Positions 22,279 to 30,020 of a stretch of 30,035 bases of DNA are shown in pieces (position 1 is the first letter of the stretch; every line of letters begins with the position of its first letter). The position numbers were made by a program, and so were the translations under genes. The DNA comes from Clostridia bacterium (GTDB lineage Bacteria > Bacillota_A > Clostridia > Oscillospirales > CAG-272): contig JAFUJS010000012.1 of NCBI GenBank assembly GCA_017468115.1, positions 1 to 30,035 of the forward strand, written 5' to 3'. The notes below the pieces were generated by a model. It did not search any database. It saw nothing but the letters and a program-made list of their open reading frames with translations, and was not told where the DNA came from.

Positions 22279-23328
22279 TTAATATTCAAACTTTACAACC
22301 TGATGCAGCTTAGCAGACTTGAAGGCATATTCCATAACCTTCATATCAATGCGCATTTGGTCGTGAGTAACAATTTGCGTAGCCTTTCCGTCAATGGCAT
22401 CAACAAAGTTACGATAAAAGTCGTGCACGTCGCTCTTTGGAATTTCAAGCTCATACTCGTCCAAGGTAATGCTATCTCTTGGCGCCATAGTCTTGGTAAG
22501 ACCTGCGGCAGTTTGCACAGGCAAAACGTCGTTTTCGTGCCAATACTTGCATTTTGCAACCTTGCATTTTTCTCTCCAGTCTGTAATCAAGGCAGAGCCC
22601 TTTTCAGCCTTCATATAGAAGCGGGGAAGAGAAATAAAGTTGTATGTACCAACCTCTACAAAGGCAACAGCGCCACTCTTAAAGGTAATGGTAAGATAAC
22701 AGCCGTCATCAACCTCTTTATTAGTGATATTTGTAACCTCGCAGCCGATTGTATCAATTTCGTCATCCTTAAAGATAAGAAGAAGCTGGTCGATAAGATG
22801 TATGCCCCAGTCGAGAATCATACCGCCGCCGTGCTCCTTTTCGCCTCTCCAGTCGGAGGGAATACCACGGGAGCCGTGAATTCTGGACTCAACACGAATA
22901 GGCTTGCCAATCTCCTCGGAGTCGGCAAGTGATTGCATAGCAAGATAGTCAACGTCCCAACGTCTGTTCTGATGAACTGTAAAGAGCACCCCGTTTTTGT
23001 TAGATGCGTAAATCATCTTTTCAAGGTCGCCGCTGGATAGCGCAACAGGCTTTTCACAAATAACGTGCTTGCCGCCCTCAAGACATTTTATAACGGTTTC
23101 AAGATGCACGTCGTTAGGAATAGCAATAGTAACCAGCTCAACGGATTTATCGGAAATAAGCTCCTCTAAGGAGTCATAAGCATAAATGCCGTTTGCCCTC
23201 GCCTTTTTAGATTTTTCTTCATCAATATCATAAATGCCGGCAAGCTCCAAAACGTCGCTTTTAAGGGCGTGATTTACATGCCAGGAGCCCATACCGCCAT
23301 AACCAATTATAGCAATTTTCTTTTTCAT
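22279..23328 (-). CDS. Gfo/Idh/MocA family NAD(P)-dependent oxidoreductase
   Basis: The N-terminal Rossmann domain has IAIIGYGGMGSWHV (G-x-G-x-x-G) and a YDIDEEKSKKA acidic turn, then TIAIPNDVH and the hallmark CEKPVAL. The C-terminal domain contains RRWDVDYLAM and GGGMILDWGIHLIDQLL, with the conserved catalytic-site Asp and His of D-x-x-x-H. At 349 aa it is full length. Family members oxidise or reduce sugars, inositols and sugar derivatives; the sequence does not tell which. It is monocistronic: a strong promoter upstream and a strong terminator downstream. The neighbours (secreted discoidin-like protein, sugar-ABC ATPase) make a sugar substrate plausible. Confidence 0.93.
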   Translation of the reverse strand: MKKKIAIIGYGGMGSWHVNHALKSDVLELAGIYDIDEEKSKKARANGIYAYDSLEELISDKSVELVTIAIPNDVHLETVIKCLEGGKHVICEKPVALSSGDLEKMIYASNKNGVLFTVHQNRRWDVDYLAMQSLADSEEIGKPIRVESRIHGSRGIPSDWRGEKEHGGGMILDWGIHLIDQLLLIFKDDEIDTIGCEVTNITNKEVDDGCYLTITFKSGAVAFVEVGTYNFISLPRFYMKAEKGSALITDWREKCKVAKCKYWHENDVLPVQTAAGLTKTMAPRDSITLDEYELEIPKSDVHDFYRNFVDAIDGKATQIVTHDQMRIDMKVMEYAFKSAKLHQVVKFEY

Positions 23329-23377
23329 TGTAATACCTCAAAAATAAGAAGGATGTAACATTATTACATACAAAGTT

Positions 23378-23406
23378 ATTATACCAAAGAGTAGTACAAA
23401 AGTCAA
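23378..23406 (-). promoter_or_regulatory. Sigma-A promoter for the oxidoreductase
   Basis: On the minus strand TTGACT (23401-23406), a 17-base spacer and TATAAT (23378-23383), about 50 bases before the start codon. The stretch 23407-23501 beyond it shows no gene or repeat. Confidence 0.85.
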
Positions 23407-23501
23407 GATAAAAAGGAAAATTTAGACACTTAGTGGCGGTTTTTTACCTACTAACTCAAGGAAGGTGCGTTCTGTTTTTGCAAGGCATAATAGAAAAACG
23501 C

Positions 23502-23534
23502 AAAAAAAGAGCCCCGAGAACCTCGGAGCTCTTT
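23502..23534 (-). terminator. Intrinsic terminator after the sugar-ABC ATPase gene
   Basis: On the minus strand AGAGCTCCGAG pairs with CTCGGGGCTCT across a short loop with one mismatch, followed by a run of seven T. It lies eight bases past the stop. Confidence 0.9.
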
Positions 23535-23541
23535 ATGTATC

Positions 23542-24654
23542 TTAGTGAATAATGTATTGCTGTGTATCCTTGTCAAACAAGTGGATTCTACCTGTTTCGA
23601 TAGCAACGCTGATTGTGTCGCCGGCTCTAGCCTGTGAACGGGATGAAACTCTTGCAGTAGCAGCCTGCTCACCGATAGAGAGGTAGAGGTAAATTTCAGC
23701 ACCCATAAGCTCTGTAACATCAACCTCAACATCAATAACGTTTTCAGACATAGAGGAGAGGTAAATAGGCTCGTCGTGAATAAGCTCAGGACGGATACCT
23801 GCAACAACCTCCTTGCCGATGTATTCCTGAAGCTTTGGATCAACAGCCTTCTCGTGAGGAAGCTTAAGAGAGTAGCCCTCGAAGTTAAGGTATACATCCT
23901 CTTCCTTCTTCTCAAGAACAGCATTGATAAAGTTCATTTGTGGAGTACCGATAAATCCTGCAACGAACATATTAACAGGCTTGTCGTAAAGGTTTTGTGG
24001 AGTGTCAACCTGTTGGATAAAGCCATCCTTCATAACTACGATACGAGTAGCCATTGTCATAGCCTCAACCTGGTCGTGAGTTACGTATACGAAGGTTGTA
24101 CCAACGCGCTTATGAATTTTTGTAAGCTCTGTTCTCATGGTTGCACGGAGCTTTGCGTCAAGGTTTGAAAGTGGCTCGTCAAGCAAGAATACCTTAGGAT
24201 TTCTTACGATAGCACGGCCAAGCGCAACTCTCTGCTTCTGACCACCTGACATAGCCTTTGGCTTTCTGTCAAGAAGGTGAGTGATGCCGAGAATTTCAGC
24301 AGCCTCTTCAACTCTACGCTTGATTTCTTCCTTTGGTGTTTTTCTTAGCTTAAGACCGAATGCCATGTTTTCATAAACGGTCATATGTGGATAAAGAGCA
24401 TAGTTCTGGAAAACCATCGCAATATCTCTATCCTTTGGAGCGATATCGTTCATTAGCTTATCGCCGATATAAAGCTCACCCTCGGTAATTTCCTCAAGAC
24501 CTGCAATCATACGAAGAGTGGTGGACTTACCACAACCGGATGGACCAACGAAGATTACAAATTCCTTATCCTCGATTTCAAGACAGAAGTCAGAAACCGC
24601 TGTAACACCGCCGGGGTACTTTTTGTAAATGTGCTTAAGTGACAAACTTGCCAT
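23542..24654 (-). CDS. ugpC: Sugar ABC transporter ATPase, UgpC/MsmK/MalK type
   Basis: The ATPase subunit of carbohydrate (CUT1) importers. Walker A GPSGCGKSTT is at residues 37-46, followed by a Q-loop MVFQNYALYPHMTV, signature MSGGQKQRVALGRAIV, Walker B VFLLDEPLSNLD and H-loop VYVTHDQVEAMTM. The C-terminal third (about 240-370) is the OB/TOBE-type regulatory domain typical of MalK and UgpC, with AGIRPELIH and a closing GRIHLFDKDTQQYI. 370 aa is standard. No permease or binding-protein gene lies beside it, so it probably energises several sugar importers encoded elsewhere, as MsmK does in streptococci. AGGAGAT precedes the ATG. An inverted repeat upstream of its promoter may be a regulatory site. 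Confidence 0.94.
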   Translation of the reverse strand: MASLSLKHIYKKYPGGVTAVSDFCLEIEDKEFVIFVGPSGCGKSTTLRMIAGLEEITEGELYIGDKLMNDIAPKDRDIAMVFQNYALYPHMTVYENMAFGLKLRKTPKEEIKRRVEEAAEILGITHLLDRKPKAMSGGQKQRVALGRAIVRNPKVFLLDEPLSNLDAKLRATMRTELTKIHKRVGTTFVYVTHDQVEAMTMATRIVVMKDGFIQQVDTPQNLYDKPVNMFVAGFIGTPQMNFINAVLEKKEEDVYLNFEGYSLKLPHEKAVDPKLQEYIGKEVVAGIRPELIHDEPIYLSSMSENVIDVEVDVTELMGAEIYLYLSIGEQAATARVSSRSQARAGDTISVAIETGRIHLFDKDTQQYIIH

Positions 24655-24739
24655 TTTTTATCTCCTTGCTACAGTCAAAAAGCGCCAAAAAACTAACTTT
24701 TTTGCGCGTAAGCTGTAAAAAATATACTTTAACATAATT

Positions 24740-24768
24740 ATTATAACAGAAAAGTGTATAAATTGGAA
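24740..24768 (-). promoter_or_regulatory. Extended -10 promoter for the sugar-ABC ATPase
   Basis: On the minus strand TGTTATAAT gives a perfect extended -10 (TATAAT at 24740-24745) and TTCCAA (24763-24768) a weak -35 at 17 bases. The untranslated leader is about 80 bases and A+T-rich; no riboswitch is recognised in it. Confidence 0.65.
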
Positions 24769-24777
24769 TATCTTTTT

Positions 24778-24819
24778 TGCACAAAATTTGATACATGCTT
24801 TTGTGCACTCTTCACAAAA
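24778..24819. promoter_or_regulatory. Overlapping inverted repeats upstream of the sugar-ABC ATPase promoter
   Basis: TGCACAAAA (24778-24786) is the exact inverse of TTTTGTGCA (24799-24807). The latter also pairs with CACAAAA (24813-24819) as TTTTGTG-7-CACAAAA. The block ends ten bases upstream of the -35 and could bind an activator or repressor; a hairpin role in ending tex transcription is possible but no T-run is near. Confidence 0.45.
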
Positions 24820-24834
24820 TCCGTTAATTTGACG

Positions 24835-24858
24835 AAGGGGATAAATGCATATCCCCTT
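24835..24858. terminator. Possible tex terminator hairpin without T-tract
   Basis: AAGGGGATA (24835-24843) and TATCCCCTT (24850-24858) form a perfect 9-bp stem with a 6-base loop, 20 bases past the tex stop. On the minus strand the stem is followed by CGTCAAATT, a poor T-tract, so it may be a weak terminator or an RNA 3'-end stabiliser. Confidence 0.45.
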
Positions 24859-24877
24859 GGCCTAAAAAACAGTGCTT

Positions 24878-27043
24878 TTAGATCTTCATAGTAAGACTGA
24901 TACGCTTCTTATTAAGGTCAACGCCCTTAATCTTTACAGTAACAATATCGCCAACGCTAAGCGCCTCGGATGGGTGCTTAATATACTTTTCGGAAATTTC
25001 GGAAACGTGAACAAGTCCGTCCTGATGAACGCCGATATCAACGAATGCACCGAAGTCAATAACGTTTCTGACAGTACCTGTCATAACCATACCCTCCGAA
25101 AGGTCCTCCATACCAAGCACATCATCACGAAGGATCGGAAGTGGTAGAGAATCACGCACGTCACGGCCGGGCTTTTCAAGCTCGCCAATAATATCAAGGA
25201 GAGTCGGCTCGCCAATCTCAAGCTCCTCGCTAAGCTTCTTTGTGCCGTATTTAGCACATTTTTGTCTAAGGTCGGAAAGACCTGTGCCAACGCTTTCAAG
25301 AGTGTAGTCAAACTTGGAAAGGAGCTTCTTTGCAGCCTCGTAGGACTCTGGGTGAACGCCTGTGTTATCAAGAATTTCCTTGGAATCCGGCACACGGAGG
25401 AAGCCTGCGCATTGCTCATAAGCCTTTGCACCAATCTTTGGCACCTTCAAAAGCTCGCTTCTCTTGGTAAATTCGCCGTTTTCCTCGCGGTATTTTACAA
25501 TATTCTTTGCAGAAGCCATATTAATACCCGAAATGTAGGAAAGAAGGGAATATGAGGCTGTATTTACGTCAACGCCTATTCTGTTAACGCAATCCTCAAC
25601 AACACCGCCAAGCGCCTCGTCAAGCCTTGCCTGCTTCATATCGTGCTGATATTGTCCAACACCGATAGACTTAGGGTCAATTTTAACAAGCTCTGCAAGT
25701 GGGTCCTGAAGACGTCTTGCAATGGAAATAGCGGAGCGCTGTGTCACGTCAAAGTCAGGGAACTCCTCAGCACCAAGCTTGGAAGCGGAGTAAACGGAAG
25801 CACCTGCATCGCTTACCATAATATATTTTACGTTAGGATTGCCCATACCCTTAAGCACACCGGCAATAAAGATTTCGCTTTCCTTAGATGCAGTACCATT
25901 ACCAATGGCAACAACATCAACGCCGTATTTCTTAATAAGGCGCTCAACCTTCTTGGTAGAGCCCTCAATGTCCTCTCTTGGCTTTGTTGGGTAGATAACA
26001 TCCCAGTCGATATATTTGCCTGTCTTGTCAACAACGGCAAGCTTACAGCCTGTACGGTAGCCCGGGTCGTAGCCAAGAACGGTTTTACCCTTAAGCGGAG
26101 CACCCATAAGAAGATGCTTTAGATTGTCGGAGAATAGCTTAATAGCACCCTCGCTGGCATCGTCAAACAGGGAAGCACGAATCTCTCTTTCAACGGAAGG
26201 CTGAATAAGTCTGTCGTAGCTGTCTACAATAGCAGCCTCAACATGCTCTCTTGCAGGGCTTTTCTTGTTTGTAATAATCTGTCCGTAGAGGTAATCTAAA
26301 ATGAACTTACTTTCAACTGTAACGTCAACCTTAAGAAATTCTTCCTTTTCGCCTCTGTTGATAGCCAGAACACGGTGTCCCGGAATTTTCTTAACGCTTT
26401 CGCTGTAATCATAGTAGGAGCTGTAAACGGAGTCCTCGTCCTTAGCCTGCTTGGAAACAATAACGCCGTGGTCAAAGGTAATAGCACGGATATTCTTTCT
26501 GTACTCGGCATTGTCGGAAACGTCCTCAGCAATAATGTCCTTAGCGCCGTTTAGTGCGTCCTCAGCTGTCTTAACAACAAGCTTCTTGTCCTCTGCCTCT
26601 GTGTTAATGTAAGCCTCGGCAAGCTCTATAATCGGCTTGTCGTAAGCGTTTCTTTGCTCCATAATAAGAATTGCAAGTGGCTCAAGACCCTTCTTTCTTG
26701 CAAGAGAGGCTCTTGTTTCTCTCTTTGGCTTGAAGGGACGATAAATGTCCTCAACCTCTGTAAGGATTTGTGCCTTGTTAAGCGCTTCAACGATTTCAGG
26801 GGTAAGCTTGCCCTGTTCCTCAATAAGCTTAAGAACCTCCGCCTTTCTTGCCTCAAGGTTTCTTAGGTACTTAAGTCTTTCGTCAAGGTCACGAAGCACG
26901 GTGTCATCAAGGGAGCCTGTAACCTCTTTTCTGTATCGTGCGATAAATGGAATAGTGTTGCCGTCGTCGATAAGAGCAACGGTAGCCTCAACCTGGCTAA
27001 CCTTCAGGTTAAATTCTTTTGCAATTTCATTAATAATGTTCAT
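24878..27043 (-). CDS. tex: Tex family RNA-binding transcription accessory protein
   Basis: Tex (YqgF-fold plus S1) is a widely conserved cytoplasmic nucleic-acid-binding protein related to eukaryotic Spt6. In order: an N-terminal helical region with IPFIARYRKEVTGSLDD and EDIYRPFKPKRET, the YqgF-like domain (about 325-450) with VLGYDPGYRTGCKLAVVD, helix-hairpin-helix repeats with NTASYSLLSYISGI and KVPKIGAKAYEQCAGFLR, and a C-terminal S1 domain (about 645-721: VMTGTVRNVIDFGAFVDIGV). At 721 aa it is full length. GAGGAAC precedes the ATG. It starts 35 bases after the second PHP gene with no terminator between, so it may be read from the upstream operon. Confidence 0.96.
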   Translation of the reverse strand: MNIINEIAKEFNLKVSQVEATVALIDDGNTIPFIARYRKEVTGSLDDTVLRDLDERLKYLRNLEARKAEVLKLIEEQGKLTPEIVEALNKAQILTEVEDIYRPFKPKRETRASLARKKGLEPLAILIMEQRNAYDKPIIELAEAYINTEAEDKKLVVKTAEDALNGAKDIIAEDVSDNAEYRKNIRAITFDHGVIVSKQAKDEDSVYSSYYDYSESVKKIPGHRVLAINRGEKEEFLKVDVTVESKFILDYLYGQIITNKKSPAREHVEAAIVDSYDRLIQPSVEREIRASLFDDASEGAIKLFSDNLKHLLMGAPLKGKTVLGYDPGYRTGCKLAVVDKTGKYIDWDVIYPTKPREDIEGSTKKVERLIKKYGVDVVAIGNGTASKESEIFIAGVLKGMGNPNVKYIMVSDAGASVYSASKLGAEEFPDFDVTQRSAISIARRLQDPLAELVKIDPKSIGVGQYQHDMKQARLDEALGGVVEDCVNRIGVDVNTASYSLLSYISGINMASAKNIVKYREENGEFTKRSELLKVPKIGAKAYEQCAGFLRVPDSKEILDNTGVHPESYEAAKKLLSKFDYTLESVGTGLSDLRQKCAKYGTKKLSEELEIGEPTLLDIIGELEKPGRDVRDSLPLPILRDDVLGMEDLSEGMVMTGTVRNVIDFGAFVDIGVHQDGLVHVSEISEKYIKHPSEALSVGDIVTVKIKGVDLNKKRISLTMKI

Positions 27044-27078
27044 TTTTTGTTCCTCGTTTTTGCATAAATTTTGTTACA

Positions 27079-28137
27079 TTAGTTGTTTTCAATAAAATCT
27101 TTTACAAAATAGTGTCTTGTGTGTGCCACATTTCCGCGCTCATCCTTAATAGTGATACGGAAGTAAACATCACTTGGGCGCAAATCAAACTCTGCGTGAG
27201 TAATAAACTCGCCCTCTTGACTGGTAATATGTCTGTCGCACCTGCCATAGCCGTTTAGGCAAATATTTTCAACAGGGGAGCACTCAATAACAATCTTACC
27301 GTTTTCAACATAAACCTCCTTGAACTGAGGTGGGTTGTATCTACCGCTGGCACAGTAAACGTTTCCGTTTTTCATAGCCTCGAAGATTTGGTCGTATTTC
27401 AGCTCCTTAGCGCCGATAAAGGTAGAGCCGCCGAAGGATTCACGCCAGGGCTTTTCACCATCTCTGTTGTGGTTGTCGTCGCCCATTGTGCAGCATAGTC
27501 CGTACATACCGCTTCTTACCATTTCATCATAGATGAACGGGCAATATTCGCTGCCTGTTTCAAGCTCGGTTGCATAGTTGAGAATTTCAAGACCCCAAAG
27601 ACCTTCAATGTTCAGGTAATCCTCGCTTGTGTTAAGGGACCAGTATGGGTGGTTCAGCTGTACCAAAAAGCCCTTGTCGTTAAGTCTTTTAACTGTTTCG
27701 TTAATGCTTTCCTTGGTGTAGGTGCGTCTGTAACCGTCGCACTTGCCTTGGTTTTTGTATTTTCCGCCGTTTGACCACAGGGTGTCGTCGTGAGCCGCAG
27801 GCTGGAAAACATCGTGCTGGTTTGGAGCGAAAACATTAAGGTGAATGGTTTTTGACCTTGGCCAAGGAGCTGTTTCAACATCAAGAATCTGCGGATAAGC
27901 AGGCTCCGGCTGACCGATTGAATACTCGGAGCTGGTAAGCGCCAAGAAATTATCATCGTCAAGGTAAGAGTGGTCCAGCAAAATCTCGTGGTCGGTGTAG
28001 GCAACAATAGAGTAGCCCTGTGCCTTGTAGGCATCCTTAACCTGCTCAGGTGTCATACCGCCGTCGGAATTGACGGTGTGGCAGTGAAAGTTTGCTCTGT
28101 ACCAATTAAGCTCCGGTGAAATTATATACTTTTTCAT
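27079..28137 (-). CDS. PHP-domain metal-dependent hydrolase, copy 2
   Basis: PHP domains use a trinuclear metal site for phosphoester hydrolysis. Visible ligands: FHCHTVNSDG (His-x-His and Asp), AYTDHE, ALTSSEYS, QLNHPYWS and MGDDNHNRDG. The C-terminal 100 residues, from about NPPQFKEVYVE, form a beta-rich domain with VYFRITIKDERGNVAHTRHYFV. That layout (PHP then beta-sandwich) resembles PHP phosphoesterases linked to carbohydrate clusters; substrate unknown. The ATG at 28137 follows GGGAGGACAAGGA and overlaps the stop of the first PHP gene (ATGA); the TTG further upstream is rejected. The 352-aa protein is a clear paralogue of its upstream neighbour, with long identical blocks around the metal ligands. 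Confidence 0.9.
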   Translation of the reverse strand: MKKYIISPELNWYRANFHCHTVNSDGGMTPEQVKDAYKAQGYSIVAYTDHEILLDHSYLDDDNFLALTSSEYSIGQPEPAYPQILDVETAPWPRSKTIHLNVFAPNQHDVFQPAAHDDTLWSNGGKYKNQGKCDGYRRTYTKESINETVKRLNDKGFLVQLNHPYWSLNTSEDYLNIEGLWGLEILNYATELETGSEYCPFIYDEMVRSGMYGLCCTMGDDNHNRDGEKPWRESFGGSTFIGAKELKYDQIFEAMKNGNVYCASGRYNPPQFKEVYVENGKIVIECSPVENICLNGYGRCDRHITSQEGEFITHAEFDLRPSDVYFRITIKDERGNVAHTRHYFVKDFIENN

Positions 28138-29174
28138 TCCTTGTCCTCCCAGCAATCACTAACCTTATAGTAGTGTGTATGTGCATTGTTTCCGTATTTA
28201 TCGCGGACAGTAACACGGAACATAATATCCTGTTTGTCAAGCGGAAATTCTGCGTGTGTTACCTCCTGTCCCTCAGTGGGGTAAGGGCGGTAGTTTCTGC
28301 CCATTCCCGTTACAAAAACATCTGTTGCTGGGGAGCAGTCAATTTTAATTATATTGTCCTCAACGTAAAGAGCCTTAATCTGTGGCGGATTTTTGCCGCT
28401 TGCACAGTAGAAGTTACCCTTTTCCATCGACTCAATAATTTGCTCGTATTTAAGCTCCTTAGCGCCGAAAATTGTTGAGCCGCCGAAGGAGTGGTCATAG
28501 CTGCCGCCACGGTTGTGGTTGTCGTCGCCCATATTACAGAATAGGCTTGTGTTGCCCATTCTCACCATATGGTCGTAAATGTACGGACAATACTCGGCAC
28601 CGGTCAATCTTTCTGTTGCGTAGTTAAGTATTTCCAAGGACCAAAGACCTTCGATGTTAAGATAATCATTCATATCGTTAAGGGACCAATAGGGATGGTT
28701 CAAGGAAACTAAAAAACCGGCATCGTTAAGCCTTTTAATTGTTTCGTTAATGCTTTCCCTTGTGTACTGTCTTTTGTAGCCATCACATTTAATCTCTATG
28801 TCCTTCCACCGAGCAAGGCTGCACTCATCAGCGGCAGGCTGGAAGGTGCAGTGTGGGTCCTTAGAGTAAACGCCCAGGTGAATAACCTTTCTTGAGCGCC
28901 AGTCGTCCATGCTTCCGCCGTCCGGATACTCAAAGCAAGCCTTGGAATCGTTAATAGAATACTCCGATGAGGTAAGGGCTAAGAACTCGTCATCATTAAG
29001 GTCGGAGTGGTCAAGAAGCACCTCGTGGTCTGTGTAAGCCACGATGGAGTAGCCCATTTTCTTGTAAGCCTCTTTTATTTCCTCGGGAGAGTAGAAGCCG
29101 TCCGAAACAGTTGTGTGGCAGTGCATGTTTGCTCTGTACCAATTGAGGCCCTCGGGCAAAAGATGTTTTTTCAT
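28134..29174 (-). CDS. PHP-domain metal-dependent hydrolase, copy 1
   Basis: A 346-aa protein. Metal-site residues: His18-x-His20 and Asp25 in MHCHTTVSDG, Asp49-His50 in AYTDHE, the Glu in ALTSSEYS, SLNHPYWS, and CNMGDDNHNRGG. The C-terminal beta domain (from about 250) ends in MFRVTVRDKYGNNAHTHYYKV. No signal peptide, so it acts in the cytoplasm. I start it at the ATG at 29174: this overlaps the pseudouridine synthase stop codon (ATGA) and matches the start of copy 2 (MKK, then N-W-Y-R-A-N). The longer frame to 29219 lies within the upstream gene. The region between the first His pair and the middle His (about 65-130) differs most from copy 2, which could mean a changed substrate. Confidence 0.9.
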   Translation of the reverse strand: MKKHLLPEGLNWYRANMHCHTTVSDGFYSPEEIKEAYKKMGYSIVAYTDHEVLLDHSDLNDDEFLALTSSEYSINDSKACFEYPDGGSMDDWRSRKVIHLGVYSKDPHCTFQPAADECSLARWKDIEIKCDGYKRQYTRESINETIKRLNDAGFLVSLNHPYWSLNDMNDYLNIEGLWSLEILNYATERLTGAEYCPYIYDHMVRMGNTSLFCNMGDDNHNRGGSYDHSFGGSTIFGAKELKYEQIIESMEKGNFYCASGKNPPQIKALYVEDNIIKIDCSPATDVFVTGMGRNYRPYPTEGQEVTHAEFPLDKQDIMFRVTVRDKYGNNAHTHYYKVSDCWEDKE

Positions 29175-29869
29175 TTTCTTATAAATATCCTTTCCTCCTC
29201 GGGGGTAAGGTATCGCCACTCTCCACGACTAAGAGAGGGGTCAAGCACAATGCCGCCAAAGGAAATGCGTTCAAGATAAGTAATTTTATTATCCACCGCC
29301 TCAAGCATGCGCTTGATTTGATGATATTTACCCTCGGTAAGGGTAATTTTGCCACGCTGTGGCTCCAGCATCTGGATTTTGCAGGGCTTGGTTTCATACT
29401 CTCCAATACAAACACCGCTCTCCAGCCGTTTTATATCTTCCTCGGAAAGAGGAGCAATACACTCAAAGCTGTAAATCTTTTCAACGTGGTGCTTGGGGGA
29501 GAGCACATAGTGGGCACCCTCGCCGTCATTTGTTAAAATAACAAGACCAAGGGTGTTTTTGTCAAGCCTGCCACAGGGGAAAAGCCCCTCGCGCCTGTCC
29601 TCGTCCAAAACCAGCTCTAAAACAGTTTTCTCGTTTGGGTCCTCGGTGGCGCTAACATAGCCCTCGGGCTTATTTAACATAATGTAGGTAAATTTTTTGT
29701 AGGAAATTTTTTTACCGAGCAAAAAAATCTCATCATTATTTTCGTCAACCTTGAAATCCGGCTTTTTTACCACCTGACCGTTGACACTAGCCTTGCCGGC
29801 ACGTATAAGCCTGCCGGCCTCGGAGCGAGAGGCAAGGCCACACTCAACTATAAGCTTGTCAAGACGCAT
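29171..29869 (-). CDS. RsuA/RluB-family rRNA pseudouridine synthase
   Basis: It converts specific uridines in rRNA to pseudouridine. The N-terminal S4 RNA-binding domain is MRLDKLIVECGLASRSEAGRL and following (1-50). The catalytic domain has IMLNKPEGYVSA and GRLDKNTLGLVILTNDG with the catalytic Asp103, then YHQIKRML and the C-terminal LERISFGGI. Total 232 aa matches the RsuA-like class (16S U516) slightly better than the longer RluB, but I cannot decide, so no symbol is given. AGAGAGG lies nine bases before the ATG at 29869; the TTG at 29875 is too close to that site. First gene of the cluster with the two PHP genes. Confidence 0.92.
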   Translation of the reverse strand: MRLDKLIVECGLASRSEAGRLIRAGKASVNGQVVKKPDFKVDENNDEIFLLGKKISYKKFTYIMLNKPEGYVSATEDPNEKTVLELVLDEDRREGLFPCGRLDKNTLGLVILTNDGEGAHYVLSPKHHVEKIYSFECIAPLSEEDIKRLESGVCIGEYETKPCKIQMLEPQRGKITLTEGKYHQIKRMLEAVDNKITYLERISFGGIVLDPSLSRGEWRYLTPEEERIFIRK

Positions 29870-29904
29870 AAGCAAATACCTCTCTCAATGAAATTTCAGC
29901 CTAT

Positions 29905-29938
29905 ATTATAATCCATGTGTCGTTAATTGAAATTAACG
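29905..29938 (-). promoter_or_regulatory. Promoter of the pseudouridine synthase-PHP operon with overlapping palindrome
   Basis: On the minus strand TATAAT (29905-29910) is a perfect -10, with a weak -35 (ATTTCA, 29928-29933). The perfect 18-bp inverted repeat CGTTAATTGAAATTAACG (29921-29938) covers the -35 and half the spacer. It could be an operator, or the end hairpin of the structured stretch that follows. Confidence 0.5.
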
Positions 29939-30020
29939 ATGCTGCCTTTGGCATCACAGGAAAAAATAAATTTTTCCCACATTGCTTGAAATATACTCGG
30001 CCTCGCTTGCTGGCAAGCCG
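29939..30020. repeat. Hairpin-rich stretch at the right edge, possibly also a gene end
   Basis: Three perfect hairpins follow each other: TGCC-TTT-GGCA (29943-29953), GGAAAAA-5-TTTTTCC (29959-29977) and GCTTGC-TG-GCAAGC (30005-30018). On the minus strand one frame is open from the window edge to a stop at 29954 (26 codons ending GKIYFFL), and a second frame is open further. Either this is the 3' end of a gene lying to the right, or it is a structured intergenic element whose open frames are chance. I cannot choose from this much sequence. Confidence 0.4.

Noticed and set aside
22273..22932. 219-aa plus-strand ORF antisense to the oxidoreductase
   Set aside because: The opposite strand is a full, motif-complete Gfo/Idh/MocA gene with promoter and terminator. 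The plus-strand ORF has no ribosome binding site and starts within the terminator.
23451..23924. 157-aa minus-strand ORF running through the terminator of the sugar-ABC ATPase
   Set aside because: It overlaps the 3' end of that gene in another frame, is very rich in Leu, Arg and Ser and crosses the terminator.
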